DNA of 64,000 nt from the NCBI GenBank assembly GCA_963763855.1, contig CAVXPU010000002.1, forward strand, positions 186,001-250,000. The letters are read 5' to 3'. Origin of the DNA: JAIBCC01 sp963763855 (GTDB lineage: Bacteria > Acidobacteriota > Blastocatellia > Pyrinomonadales > Pyrinomonadaceae). The position numbers and the translations under genes were made by a program. Each line of letters starts with the position of its first letter. Position 1 is the stretch's first letter. The notes under the pieces were generated by a model. That model was not told where the DNA came from and searched no databases. It worked only from the letters and a program-made list of their open reading frames with translations. Positions 26,686 to 34,857 of this stretch are shown here, one piece after another.

Positions 26686-27573
26686 TCAAAAGGCGGGTTC
26701 GATGGGAATATAAATCTCTTTTTTTACTTCGTTGTAAGGTTTTTCGAGCGGGCTTTCAGCAAACATTTCATAACCGACAATATCCGAGATTCGATAACCG
26801 CTTTCAGGAAGCCAAAATTCCACGAAAATCTTTAATTGTTCCAAATTTTCAGTAAAACCGCCTGACAAATCGAGCAACGCATATTTTGCCGCCTCAATTT
26901 CCAAAAGATTCAAACGCTTTGAAAACGGCAATTTAGAATCGGTAATAAACATCGCTCGATAGATTCTGCTGTGCAAATAAACCGCTCCTGCAAAACGTGA
27001 ATTTGCTGAAATTAAATCGTGAGTTTCAGCAATTTGAGCAACTTTGCGAAAAGCATTTTTGATTGATTCATCATCATAAAGCTTGGCATTGATAAAAATG
27101 CCTCGAAATGCCTCTTTTTTCTGCACGCGGATATTTAATGATTTAAGACAAGACTCGATTTCTACGGCAGTCAATTTATCATTTTTAACAGACTCGTTTT
27201 CCTGATGGTGTTCAGCATTTCGGCTTCGCGGGACGCTGCGAAATTCCTCCGCCGAATTCCCGAAATAATTCCTAAAACTACGGGCGAAAGTTGCCGAAGA
27301 AGAAAAACCGTATTCCAAAGCTATTTCGGTAACTGTTTTGTGTTGGTGCATGACAAGTGCGTGAGCCGCCGTTTCGAGCCGCATCCGAATCACATATTGC
27401 TTCGGCGATTCACCGACAATTTGTTTGAAAATTTTCTGAAAATGAAACGGCGAATATTTGGCAATATCCGCTAATTTTTCTAACGAAAGATCTTCCGTCA
27501 AATTTTTTAAGATAAAATTGACGACTTCGTTGATACGGAATTTGTATTCATTCGGACTTTCTTTGGCAAACAT
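26686..27573 (-). CDS. AraC-family regulator with GyrI-like effector domain
   Basis: A 295-residue regulator. The N-terminal AraC DNA-binding domain has two helix-turn-helix units, LEKLADIAKYSPFHFQKIF and VTEIALEYGFSSSATFARSFRNYFG. The C-terminal half (about 130-295) resembles the GyrI/SbmC effector-binding fold found in Rob- and SoxS-like regulators (VYLHSRIYRAMF, EIEAAKYALLDLSG). Such proteins sense small molecules such as drugs or fatty acids. The start overlaps the upstream stop by one base. Confidence 0.85.
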   Translation of the reverse strand: MFAKESPNEYKFRINEVVNFILKNLTEDLSLEKLADIAKYSPFHFQKIFKQIVGESPKQYVIRMRLETAAHALVMHQHKTVTEIALEYGFSSSATFARSFRNYFGNSAEEFRSVPRSRNAEHHQENESVKNDKLTAVEIESCLKSLNIRVQKKEAFRGIFINAKLYDDESIKNAFRKVAQIAETHDLISANSRFAGAVYLHSRIYRAMFITDSKLPFSKRLNLLEIEAAKYALLDLSGGFTENLEQLKIFVEFWLPESGYRISDIVGYEMFAESPLEKPYNEVKKEIYIPIEPAF

Positions 27574-27980
27574 TACGTTTTGCTGGGACTCAATTTTATC
27601 AACGAACGAAGAGCTTTATTTATGGCTTTTGAATCAGGGAAAAACTCAAGCACGTCGGGTTCAATCGCAGCAAAATACTCATCGCTGATAAATTTTTCGC
27701 CATCAAAAATCCGCACTGAATGCCCTTCTTTATAACCCTTGTGATACTTTCCGCGAACGCCTTTTTTATCGGTAAAATCGTATTCGTCTTGCATTTCTTT
27801 ATTGTTCATAAATTGCAGTTTGCTGTCTGCGAGATTTACCTTGCTTTGCTCATAATTTTGATAAATTTCTTCGCGGCGTTCTTCGATTAAATAACTGTCA
27901 ATCAAACCTTTAAGCTCTTGCTTTTCTTCAATTGAAAGCTGCTTTACATCTTCAACCACATCAACAAATGTTGCGTTCAT
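27573..27980 (-). CDS. putative antitoxin-like protein, two-part fusion
   Basis: A 135-residue protein with an N-terminal helical part (VVEDVKQLSIEEKQELKGLI, then SYLIEERREEI) similar to the small addiction-module helices. Its C-terminal part has YDFTDKKGVRGKYHKGYKEG and EPDVLEFFPDSKAINKALRSLI, similar to the short DNA-binding antitoxins that end in a PDSxxxNxALR motif. The two parts normally occur as separate small proteins. No toxin gene is adjacent: downstream is the AraC regulator, upstream a nadE fragment. Function is inferred from similarity only. Confidence 0.45.
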   Translation of the reverse strand: MNATFVDVVEDVKQLSIEEKQELKGLIDSYLIEERREEIYQNYEQSKVNLADSKLQFMNNKEMQDEYDFTDKKGVRGKYHKGYKEGHSVRIFDGEKFISDEYFAAIEPDVLEFFPDSKAINKALRSLIKLSPSKT

Positions 27981-28004
27981 AAATTAAAACTCGAAATAAA
28001 TTTA

Positions 28005-28120
28005 TCATATTTTTGCGTTTCGCCGATACTTATGTGTAATCGGTCTTCTCCTCCTAAAGCTGATTGCGTTTTTGAAATTATTGAGGTCGGAGGTAATTGT
28101 TGGCGTTTGAATTCGTTCAA
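28005..28120 (-). pseudogene. decayed duplicate of the nadE 3' end
   Basis: Read on the minus strand this encodes a version of the NadE C-terminus: NEFKRQQLPPTSIIS, then, after a one-base slip in an A-run (plus-strand T5 at 28069-28073), KNAISFRRRRPITHKYRR and a stop at 28005-28007. The live gene at 30018 ends NEFKRQQLPPTIIISKNAIG then RRRPITHKYRR. The two are alike over about 110 nt but clearly diverged outside a shared 21-bp core. The slip leaves this copy non-functional. Confidence 0.75.
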
Positions 28121-28130
28121 TGAAGAAAGT

Positions 28131-28820
28131 TTAATCGATTTGTTTTTTAACATCTTTACAAAACTCAAGAAACTTTTGAAAGGTTTTAAGATGGTCTGGG
28201 AATTTTTCAACCCGACTTATTAACTGATTAAGATAAGTATCTTTAGTCGCTTCGCTAGGATTAGCTTTTGAGTATGATAAGTTCCTTTCTTTAAATACTT
28301 CCCTCAAATATGCAAAATGGAATTGAGAGTGAGTGTTAAATTCTATATGCTTTCCCATTTCTTCGGGATTATCATTAATTACATCATAAAAAATTTTGAA
28401 CTCACCTAACTCTCTATTTACCGGATTTTGCTTTACGATTCGTTGATTTCCTAAAAGCCATGTTTCAAAGCACCTATTCTGAATCATCAAAACCAACTCA
28501 GCTTTTTTCAAAATAATATTTTTATCAGTTAACAATTTATGAACTTCTTCAGCTCTTTCTTGAACGGACGCTTCATCTGCATCAAGACTTACAACTAAAT
28601 AATCAAAATCCCCCACTGTGTTAATATCTTCAATCGCATTTGGTAGGTGATTATAAATTATTGAAGGATAACCATTTGCACTAAACAAAAAATAGCTGTT
28701 GTCGTCTAGCTTTTCATCGTGAAACTTGAGTCTTTTCAATTCAGGAACTAAATAAGATAGCCAAGCAGGATAAATTTTAGGTTCAGTTCTTTGTCCTTCC
28801 AACAAAAAATAAATTTTCAT
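28131..28820 (-). CDS. RloB/DUF4276-like protein, putative defence effector
   Basis: A 229-residue protein with the hallmarks of the RloB/DUF4276 group: LLEGQRTEPKIYP near residues 6-17 (E8, E13), an acidic strand VVSLDADE near 76-83, and IQNRCFETWLLG near 113-124 (the NPxFExWLL-type motif). This arrangement resembles a TOPRIM-like metal-dependent nuclease fold. Its ATG overlaps the stop of the ATPase gene by one base, so the two act together. Its end lies 11 nt from the decayed nadE fragment. Defence role is inferred from the pairing and location. Confidence 0.6.
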   Translation of the reverse strand: MKIYFLLEGQRTEPKIYPAWLSYLVPELKRLKFHDEKLDDNSYFLFSANGYPSIIYNHLPNAIEDINTVGDFDYLVVSLDADEASVQERAEEVHKLLTDKNIILKKAELVLMIQNRCFETWLLGNQRIVKQNPVNRELGEFKIFYDVINDNPEEMGKHIEFNTHSQFHFAYLREVFKERNLSYSKANPSEATKDTYLNQLISRVEKFPDHLKTFQKFLEFCKDVKKQID

Positions 28821-29971
28821 TAGACTGTAATACCTTCTGTGAATTCTTCTAAATTAAGCAATTGTAAAAACGCGTCATGTTTGGAATTTGGAAGATTCAA
28901 TTCTTTAACATTTTGAGTTTTAACTAATCCACCCTTTCTAGTAACTATTTTCCAGTGTTCTGTCGCAATTTTGTTAATAATATATGGGTGATGACTCGTT
29001 ACAATAAATTGTAAATTTCTACTTTCTTGTAATAAATCTTCAGTTAAAACATTTATACAGTTAACTCCTAAACTATTTTCAAATTCATCAATCAAAACAA
29101 CTGACCCAGTAGAAAGAAGAAAAAGCTCACTTATGTGCATAAATGTTTTATACATACCAGAAGAAAACTCAAAAATATTTATCCATTCTTCTACCCCTTG
29201 TTCCTTAATCTGTAAAAAGGGAAGTTTTTCAAAAAAAACAGGAACATTTTTATCTACTAAAGGTTTAACACGAATATCTTCAACTTGTGGAAAAATATCG
29301 ATAAACCTACCTTTTATTTTCTCAAACTCTTCTGGGAAAAGCTGATAAAGTAGAGCAATTTTTGTGGGATGTTCTAAGGTTGAGTTCTTCAATGACGACA
29401 AGTCTTTTTTGGCTTCTAACTCCTCAATATATTCATTAAATTCAAATTCGTTCCAACTAGGAACAGAAAACTCGCTTTTCTTGATCTTTCTGAAACTTTC
29501 ATAAGCAGGCAAGATATCATCTTCTTGTTTAAGAATCTTTAGAACGCTTTCTGATGGTGATAGTTTAAGAGTGGGTTTTCCTTTAAAGCGAATCGTTGAA
29601 GATTTACCTTCTAGATATCTTTCAACTATTACGGTTTGGTTCTTAATTAGTTTTTCACTTATTATTTTAGGTTCGTTATCTTTGTTTTCAAGATCTTTTT
29701 TATGTTGGAAAATACTAGAAATATTGACTTTACTTTCAAATTCTCCTGTCCAACAATAGGTGTCTCCTTCATCAGTAACAAACGAAATATCCCATTTTGC
29801 CCCATTTCTAGCCTCACCATCCGCGATAGCTTTTAATCGCCAAATTGAATCTAAAATTCGAGTTTTTCCAACACCTGAAATTCCAACTAGCAACGTAAGG
29901 TCTGAAAACTGTGTTTTTTCAAGTTCCCATTTAGACACGCTATTCTGGCATTCAAATTCTTTGATTTTCAT
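28820..29971 (-). CDS. AAA/OLD-type ATPase, partner of RloB-like protein
   Basis: A 383-residue ABC-like AAA ATPase. The Walker A is GISGVGKT (30-37) immediately after the first strands, as in AAA_15/AAA_21 (OLD-like) proteins. The signature-like SSGMYKT is near 270, Walker B VVLIDEFENS near 291-300, and the H-loop TSHHPYIIN near 325. Unlike full OLD proteins there is no fused C-terminal TOPRIM; the next gene provides a nuclease-like partner instead. This split ATPase plus TOPRIM-like layout recalls RloA/RloB and PARIS-type anti-phage pairs. Codon usage is strikingly AT-rich. Confidence 0.7.
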   Translation of the reverse strand: MKIKEFECQNSVSKWELEKTQFSDLTLLVGISGVGKTRILDSIWRLKAIADGEARNGAKWDISFVTDEGDTYCWTGEFESKVNISSIFQHKKDLENKDNEPKIISEKLIKNQTVIVERYLEGKSSTIRFKGKPTLKLSPSESVLKILKQEDDILPAYESFRKIKKSEFSVPSWNEFEFNEYIEELEAKKDLSSLKNSTLEHPTKIALLYQLFPEEFEKIKGRFIDIFPQVEDIRVKPLVDKNVPVFFEKLPFLQIKEQGVEEWINIFEFSSGMYKTFMHISELFLLSTGSVVLIDEFENSLGVNCINVLTEDLLQESRNLQFIVTSHHPYIINKIATEHWKIVTRKGGLVKTQNVKELNLPNSKHDAFLQLLNLEEFTEGITV

Positions 29972-30017
29972 ATCAGTTTTTTTTGCTTTTTTACCTTCAT
30001 TCTAAATGTTAATATGT

Positions 30018-31688
30018 TTAGAAAAGTTTAGCAATCCTCCTATACTTATGCGTAATCGGTCGCCTTCTCCCAACACCAATCGCATTCTTAGAAATAATAA
30101 TCGTCGGCGGAAGTTGTTGGCGTTTGAATTCGTTGGCGGGTGATTCTACTTTGTTGAGAACCGAATAGGTTAATTCGCGGTCGTTGCCTTTATCGATAAT
30201 TTCTTCGGGCGAGAGTTTTTGTTCAAAATATAGCTCTAAAACTTTGTCCATCAGAGGATAAGGCGGCAAGCTGTCTGCGTCAAACTGATTTGGTGCGAGT
30301 TCGGCGGAAGGTGCTTTGTTGATGATTTTTTCGGGGATAATTTCGCGTCCTGCGGACTTATTTATTTGCCGGCAAACTTCCCAAACTTCGGTCTTCAAAA
30401 GATCGCCGAGAACTGCTAAACCGCCGTTTGTGTCGCCGTAAAGCGTGCAGTAACCGACCGCCAATTCCGATTTGTTTCCGGTAGCTAGAACGAGACGACC
30501 TTCGGCGTTTGAAATCGCCATCAAGATCAATCCACGCAAACGCGACTGCATATTTTCCGCCGCGAGATTTTCGCCGCCTTTGGTCGGTTTGGTGAAATGC
30601 AATTGGGCAAGCAGAGTTTCAAACGCAGCAGAAATCGGTTCAATACGCGATTCGCAGCCCAAATTTTTAATCAAAACCTCCGAATCTTTGATGCTTCCTT
30701 CAGACGAAAACGGCGACGGCATCATAACGCATAGCACATTTTCAGCACCTAAAGCCTCGCTTGCAAGAGCCGCAACAAGCGTCGAATCAACGCCGCCGCT
30801 CAATCCTAAAACGGCTTTTGTAAACCGATTCTTCGCCGCATAGTCACGAATTCCCAAAACCAACGCTTGCCGAATTGATTCAACTTCATCGCCGGTAATT
30901 CCGCGAGAATCAGGCTTGCGAACGTCAAGTTCAACCGATTCGATAAACTCCTCAAACGCAGGTGCTTGCAAAATAATATCGCCTTCTTCATCGGCAATTA
31001 AACTTGCTCCGTCAAATATAATTCCGTCGTTTCCGCCAACCAAATTGACAAAAACAATCGGAGTTTTCGCGAGCTTTGCACGATGCGAAACCATATCGCA
31101 GCGGAGTTTTATCTTGCCTTTGTTATACGGCGAAGCGTTGATGGCGATTAACACATCAGGATGTTGGCGAATCGCTTCTTCCGCCGGATCAACGTGGTAA
31201 AGTCTTTCTTTCCAAAAGGTTTTGTCGTTCCAAAAATCTTCGCAAATCACAACTCCAATCTTCTTTCCGTTAATTTCAAACAATTCATTCGGCTTTTCGT
31301 TTGGCTCAAAATATCGCGGATCGTCAAAAACATCGTATTCGGGCAGCAAAGTTTTATCCACAAATCCGAGCAGTTTTCCATCGGAAATTATCGCGGCACA
31401 GTTATACAAACGCCGTCCGTCCTTTTCCGAATTCGGACGAATTGTGCCGATAACCGCGGTTATTCCGATAGTTGCAGGAATGATCGTTTCGAGCGGCTGA
31501 AGGGAATTTTCGATTATATCGCGATCCTGAAACCAATCGAGCGATGTGTAGCCGTGCGTTACAACTTCGGGAAAAACCACGATGTCGCTATTTTCAGCCT
31601 TCGCTTTTTCGATTGCGTTCAGAATTTTCGCAACATTGCCTTCAATGTCGCCGTTGGTTGTGTTGATTTGTGCAATTGTAACTTTCAT
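30018..31688 (-). CDS. nadE: glutamine-dependent NAD+ synthetase
   Basis: Makes NAD+ from deamido-NAD+ with glutamine or ammonia. About 556 residues from the ATG at 31688 (MKVTIAQINTTNGDIEG), preferred over an upstream in-frame start at 31721. The N-terminal nitrilase domain has the Glu-Lys-Cys triad (FPEVVTHG, DKTLLPEYD, GVVICEDFW) and the C-terminal synthetase has the PP-loop LSGGVDSTLVAALASEAL. The C-terminus, from NEFKRQQLPPTIII to RRRPITHKYRR, is intact, but a second decayed copy of it lies 2 kb downstream. Enzyme is expected to be functional. Confidence 0.93.
   Translation of the reverse strand: MKVTIAQINTTNGDIEGNVAKILNAIEKAKAENSDIVVFPEVVTHGYTSLDWFQDRDIIENSLQPLETIIPATIGITAVIGTIRPNSEKDGRRLYNCAAIISDGKLLGFVDKTLLPEYDVFDDPRYFEPNEKPNELFEINGKKIGVVICEDFWNDKTFWKERLYHVDPAEEAIRQHPDVLIAINASPYNKGKIKLRCDMVSHRAKLAKTPIVFVNLVGGNDGIIFDGASLIADEEGDIILQAPAFEEFIESVELDVRKPDSRGITGDEVESIRQALVLGIRDYAAKNRFTKAVLGLSGGVDSTLVAALASEALGAENVLCVMMPSPFSSEGSIKDSEVLIKNLGCESRIEPISAAFETLLAQLHFTKPTKGGENLAAENMQSRLRGLILMAISNAEGRLVLATGNKSELAVGYCTLYGDTNGGLAVLGDLLKTEVWEVCRQINKSAGREIIPEKIINKAPSAELAPNQFDADSLPPYPLMDKVLELYFEQKLSPEEIIDKGNDRELTYSVLNKVESPANEFKRQQLPPTIIISKNAIGVGRRRPITHKYRRIAKLF
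30114..30134. repeat. nadE-core direct repeat, right copy
   Basis: This 21-bp stretch in the nadE coding sequence is identical to 28097-28117. Sequence on either side of the two copies is related (about three quarters identical by eye) on the 3' side only, and unrelated on the 5' side. Confidence 0.75.
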
Positions 31689-31700
31689 TGAGGAAATTTT

Positions 31701-31725
31701 AACGCAGAGACGCGGAGACACAAAG
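31701..31725. repeat. dispersed intergenic word upstream of nadE
   Basis: AACGCAGAGACGCGGAGA at 31701 continues into CACAAAG. A near-identical word lies at 33033 upstream of the VWA gene. It is non-coding with the chosen nadE start, about 13 nt from that ATG. Confidence 0.5.
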
Positions 31726-31757
31726 ATATTGTTGAGAAGTTATTTAAATTATCGTTT

Positions 31758-33020
31758 TTATTTTTCATCTTGCGGTGCAAAGTATGATTTGCGTCCCAAA
31801 ATGGTGTATTCGGGATGTCCCTTAACTTCGATTTTCACCTTTCTCTGTTTGCCGTCCCTAGTTTCATTTTGAGGATAATAGCCGATTACATAACGATTTT
31901 CGATTGTGCGGAGAATATTTGAATAGATCATTTCGCTATCTTCGGGCTTTTCAAGGAAATTTGCGAAACCTCCCGAAAGATCGGAAGTTTCAACCACAGC
32001 TGTTTGCCAAGCAGTCTTTTCGAGGGCTTCAGTGGGAGCATATTTTTTTGAGAATTTGGCGATGTATTTCTCGTCGGGCTTTTTCAAAATCACCCGTAGC
32101 TTATTCGCGAGACTAAGCTCGCCTCTTTTTAGCTTTTCGTCCTCAGCAAGACCGGAAAAACGAATTCCCGGGATTACCGAATAAATAACAACGCCGGTTC
32201 TTCCGATTCCTTCTTTAATGTCATCAAAGGCAAAATCCCGCTCACAAAACCACGTGTCCGTTTTGCACTGTTCGGTAAAATCTTCCTTTGCCAGCTCAGA
32301 GAAATATTTTATCGGCTTTAAGAAGGAAAATTCATCTCCATCGCTTTGAAAAATAATAATAGGGCGAGATTCTTCGCCATCAAACATTTCATTTAATGCA
32401 ACGAGCAATGCACTAAACGGCAAACTTTTACCCACTTTGCTTCCTGAAAGAGCTCTGAGCGTTAAATCGTCTAAAGTGTTTTTTAACAATGATTTATCGC
32501 TAGTAAAATCAACCAAAAGTTCCACGTCATCCGTAATAATCGCCATTCTGTCGTTGGGATTGAGTTTATCTACCAGAAGTTTCGCGGCTTGAATGCTGTT
32601 ATCAATGTAAGGTAGTAAACTCGTGCTGTAATCAACCAAAAGAACGATGGAACGCGGGATTTCCACATTTTTACCAAAGGAAAACGTACTGATTTCTTGC
32701 GATACTTCATCTTCCTTCACAATAAAATCGCCTTTCTTCAAACCCGTAACCAGATCTCCCTTTTGATTCACTACCAAAATGTCATTAACAACTAATGTCG
32801 TTTCAACCCTAATCGTGTCTTCATCGTTTGTTTTGTTTGGTTTTCTTATATCTTTCTTGGCATTCTTGCCGTATTTCTTCAGACTTTTACCAAATTCTTT
32901 ATGTCGATCAGGTTTTTGGGGAGCGGCTTGAGAAAGTATTGTCGGGGCAAATTGATAAAACAAAAGCATAAAGAAACTGAGGTTTATGACGGTTCGGATT
33001 TTCGAGTTGGAAATTCTCAT
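31758..33020 (-). CDS. secreted VWA-domain protein of the acidobacterial VWFA-related type
   Basis: A 420-residue protein with a signal peptide (residues 1-32). Before the VWA domain it has LVVNDILVVNQKGDLVTGLKKGDFIVKED, the typical lead-in of TIGR03436-like proteins. The VWA domain begins with RSIVLLVDYSTSL near residue 125, where the MIDAS motif is DYSTS in place of canonical DxSxS. It has later PIIIFQSDGDEFSF and a C-terminal YVIGYYPQNETRDGKQRKVKIEVKG. This family is strongly associated with Acidobacteriota. Adhesion or protein-binding role is inferred. Confidence 0.85.
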   Translation of the reverse strand: MRISNSKIRTVINLSFFMLLFYQFAPTILSQAAPQKPDRHKEFGKSLKKYGKNAKKDIRKPNKTNDEDTIRVETTLVVNDILVVNQKGDLVTGLKKGDFIVKEDEVSQEISTFSFGKNVEIPRSIVLLVDYSTSLLPYIDNSIQAAKLLVDKLNPNDRMAIITDDVELLVDFTSDKSLLKNTLDDLTLRALSGSKVGKSLPFSALLVALNEMFDGEESRPIIIFQSDGDEFSFLKPIKYFSELAKEDFTEQCKTDTWFCERDFAFDDIKEGIGRTGVVIYSVIPGIRFSGLAEDEKLKRGELSLANKLRVILKKPDEKYIAKFSKKYAPTEALEKTAWQTAVVETSDLSGGFANFLEKPEDSEMIYSNILRTIENRYVIGYYPQNETRDGKQRKVKIEVKGHPEYTILGRKSYFAPQDEK

Positions 33021-33032
33021 TGGAAAGATTTT

Positions 33033-33057
33033 AACGCAGAGAGGCGGACACGAAAAG
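33033..33057. repeat. dispersed intergenic word upstream of the VWA gene
   Basis: AACGCAGAGAGGCGGACA starts here; compare 31701. It lies 12-37 nt upstream of the VWA gene, at the end of the short AT-rich gap after the asparagine-synthase-like gene. Confidence 0.45.
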
Positions 33058-33080
33058 AAAATTCTGAATTAACCTTTAAT

Positions 33081-34799
33081 TTAGTCATCTAAAAATGCTT
33101 GCAGCCAAAGCTCCAGGGTAAGTAGAAGCCATAATTTTCCGCCTTGGCGTGCATAGATCAAACCTTCGCCTTTCAACCAAGTGCGAATCGTTTTTTCTTG
33201 AAAAAGTCCGCGTTCACGAGCCTTTTTGCCAAACAATAAATCGTTGGATAAATCTTTCAACGCACCATTGAGCCAATTTTGGACAGGCACACGCATTCCG
33301 CTTTTTGGTCGGTCGATAATCGTTGCCGGAAGCAGATCGCGAACGGCTTCTTTCAATATCCATTTTTCGATTGTTCCTTGCAGTTTTAGTTCCGGGGGAA
33401 TCGTGAAAGCATTGTCAACAATAGCTTTATCGGCAAGCGGTGAATGTCCGTGTAAGTTCCAATACGACGTTAAACGCTCAACTTTAGGTAAAATATGATG
33501 AGCCAATTTCGTACGGATATTTGTGTAAAGCAGACGATTCAGATAGGAATGCATCTGTTTATTTTCTAAATACGGCTCAACAAATCGTTCTAAATTTAAC
33601 GAGTTTTTCAATTGATTTTGCACATCGTTTGAAAGCAAAAACAGCAAATCGTCAAAACATTTGCGATACGAATGCAGATAGATTGTCGCCAAATTTTGGT
33701 CTTTTTCTTGCTGCAAAGCGAAGATCAACATCGGCAAATTCTTAGGTCCGCCAAAACAAGGATCGCCGCCTTCGCCATTGAAAACGTGTGTCAAACCGTC
33801 TTCAGCAGCAGCTTTGGCAAGCAAAAAATTTGGAACGGTCAGAGGATCCCCAACCGGACAATCGAGCAATGCAACCGTTTCCGCCAAATATTTCGCAATC
33901 TGTTTGCCGTTAAAACTCAAAACTTTGTGGTTCGTTCCGCAATGTGCCGCGACGAGATCTGAATAAGCCGTTTCGTTTAGATTTTCTTTGCCGAAAGCTA
34001 TCGAATATGTGCGAACCTTTTTTGGACGAAATTTGCTCGTTAAAGCCGCGACCAAACTGCTGTCGATGCCTCCGGAAAGAAAAACACCAACCTCTTTATC
34101 GTTGTTTGGTAATTGGCTAAGTATAGATGCTTCAAGTGTTTGGCGAAGATTTTTGATATGAAATTCGGTTGATTTAGTTTCGTCAATTTGCTCAATCGGT
34201 TCGTAATAATTGGTCAGATGAGTTTTGCCGTTCGGAAAAATTTGCAAAGCATGAGCAGGAAGCAATTCAAAAACATTTTCGAACAAAGTTTCGGCATCGG
34301 GCAAATATGCAAATGTCAGAAATGATGCGACGGCGTGAAGATTTAGCTTAACTTCTAATTGAGACCATTTAGAGAGAGATTTTAACGATGAAGAAACCGC
34401 CAACGCATCTTTAGTTTGTGTATAAAAGATTGGACGTTTGCCGATTGCGTCACGCACCAAAATTAGACTTTCGCCATCATAAATTACTACGGCAAACATT
34501 CCGTCAATTTCGCTAAATCCATTTATTCCATGCTTTGCGTAGATTTGTAGAAGCAATTCGCCGTCTGAATCTGTGTCTGATTTGAGTTGGGTTTTTATCT
34601 CGTCTCGGTTGTAGATCGCAATTTCGCCAACTGCTGTATGCTGCTCAAATTGATAAAATTTTGCGTTCCCATGTGCGTGCGAAGTGGTTGCGAAAATAGC
34701 TCTGTTCGAGAATGTGAGAAAGTTTTCGCCGTCCATTTCAACGGCAAAATCATGTAACCTTTCCGGATTATTATTTGAGAAAATTGCGGAAAATCGCAT
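33081..34799 (-). CDS. asparagine synthase-like protein lacking the N-terminal Cys
   Basis: About 572 residues from the ATG at 34799. The synthetase domain has the PP-loop LSGGIDSSLVAALTS and the FNGEGGDPCFGGPKN segment, where canonical AsnB has GEGADELFGGY. The N-terminal half still looks like the class II glutaminase fold (VAVVIYDGESLILVRD-type strands), but the first residues are MRFSAIFSNN, not MCG, so the Cys nucleophile is missing. It may use ammonia or another substrate. The longer upstream start at 34826 lies inside a palindrome and is rejected. No asparagine pathway genes adjoin. Confidence 0.8.
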   Translation of the reverse strand: MRFSAIFSNNNPERLHDFAVEMDGENFLTFSNRAIFATTSHAHGNAKFYQFEQHTAVGEIAIYNRDEIKTQLKSDTDSDGELLLQIYAKHGINGFSEIDGMFAVVIYDGESLILVRDAIGKRPIFYTQTKDALAVSSSLKSLSKWSQLEVKLNLHAVASFLTFAYLPDAETLFENVFELLPAHALQIFPNGKTHLTNYYEPIEQIDETKSTEFHIKNLRQTLEASILSQLPNNDKEVGVFLSGGIDSSLVAALTSKFRPKKVRTYSIAFGKENLNETAYSDLVAAHCGTNHKVLSFNGKQIAKYLAETVALLDCPVGDPLTVPNFLLAKAAAEDGLTHVFNGEGGDPCFGGPKNLPMLIFALQQEKDQNLATIYLHSYRKCFDDLLFLLSNDVQNQLKNSLNLERFVEPYLENKQMHSYLNRLLYTNIRTKLAHHILPKVERLTSYWNLHGHSPLADKAIVDNAFTIPPELKLQGTIEKWILKEAVRDLLPATIIDRPKSGMRVPVQNWLNGALKDLSNDLLFGKKARERGLFQEKTIRTWLKGEGLIYARQGGKLWLLLTLELWLQAFLDD

Positions 34800-34802
34800 A
34801 AC

Positions 34803-34857
34803 GTAACGCAGGCATCCTGCCTGCACGTGGGTATTGCAGGCAAGATGCCTGCGTTAC
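34803..34857. repeat. intergenic palindrome with 23-bp arms
   Basis: Arms 34803-34825 and 34835-34857 differ at one position. The arms include GCAGGCATCCTGCCTGC-type words. It sits between the asparagine-synthase-like start and the stop codon of the upstream hypothetical gene, overlapping that stop codon by one base. Confidence 0.8.

Larger units (their letters stand above)
28097..30134. mobile_element. putative cassette flanked by 21-bp nadE-derived direct repeats
   Basis: The same 21 bases of nadE coding sequence occur at 28097-28117 and 30114-30134. Between them lie only the ATPase and RloB-like genes and one end of nadE, about 2.0 kb of visibly more AT-rich DNA. No integrase or transposase is present, so if it is an element it was moved in trans or by homologous recombination in the nadE end. 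Confidence 0.5.

Noticed and set aside
27977..28210. 77-residue minus-strand ORF covering the nadE remnant
   Set aside because: It joins the end of the RloB-like gene region and the decayed nadE fragment in one frame; the nadE-like sequence switches frame inside it, so it is not a real gene.
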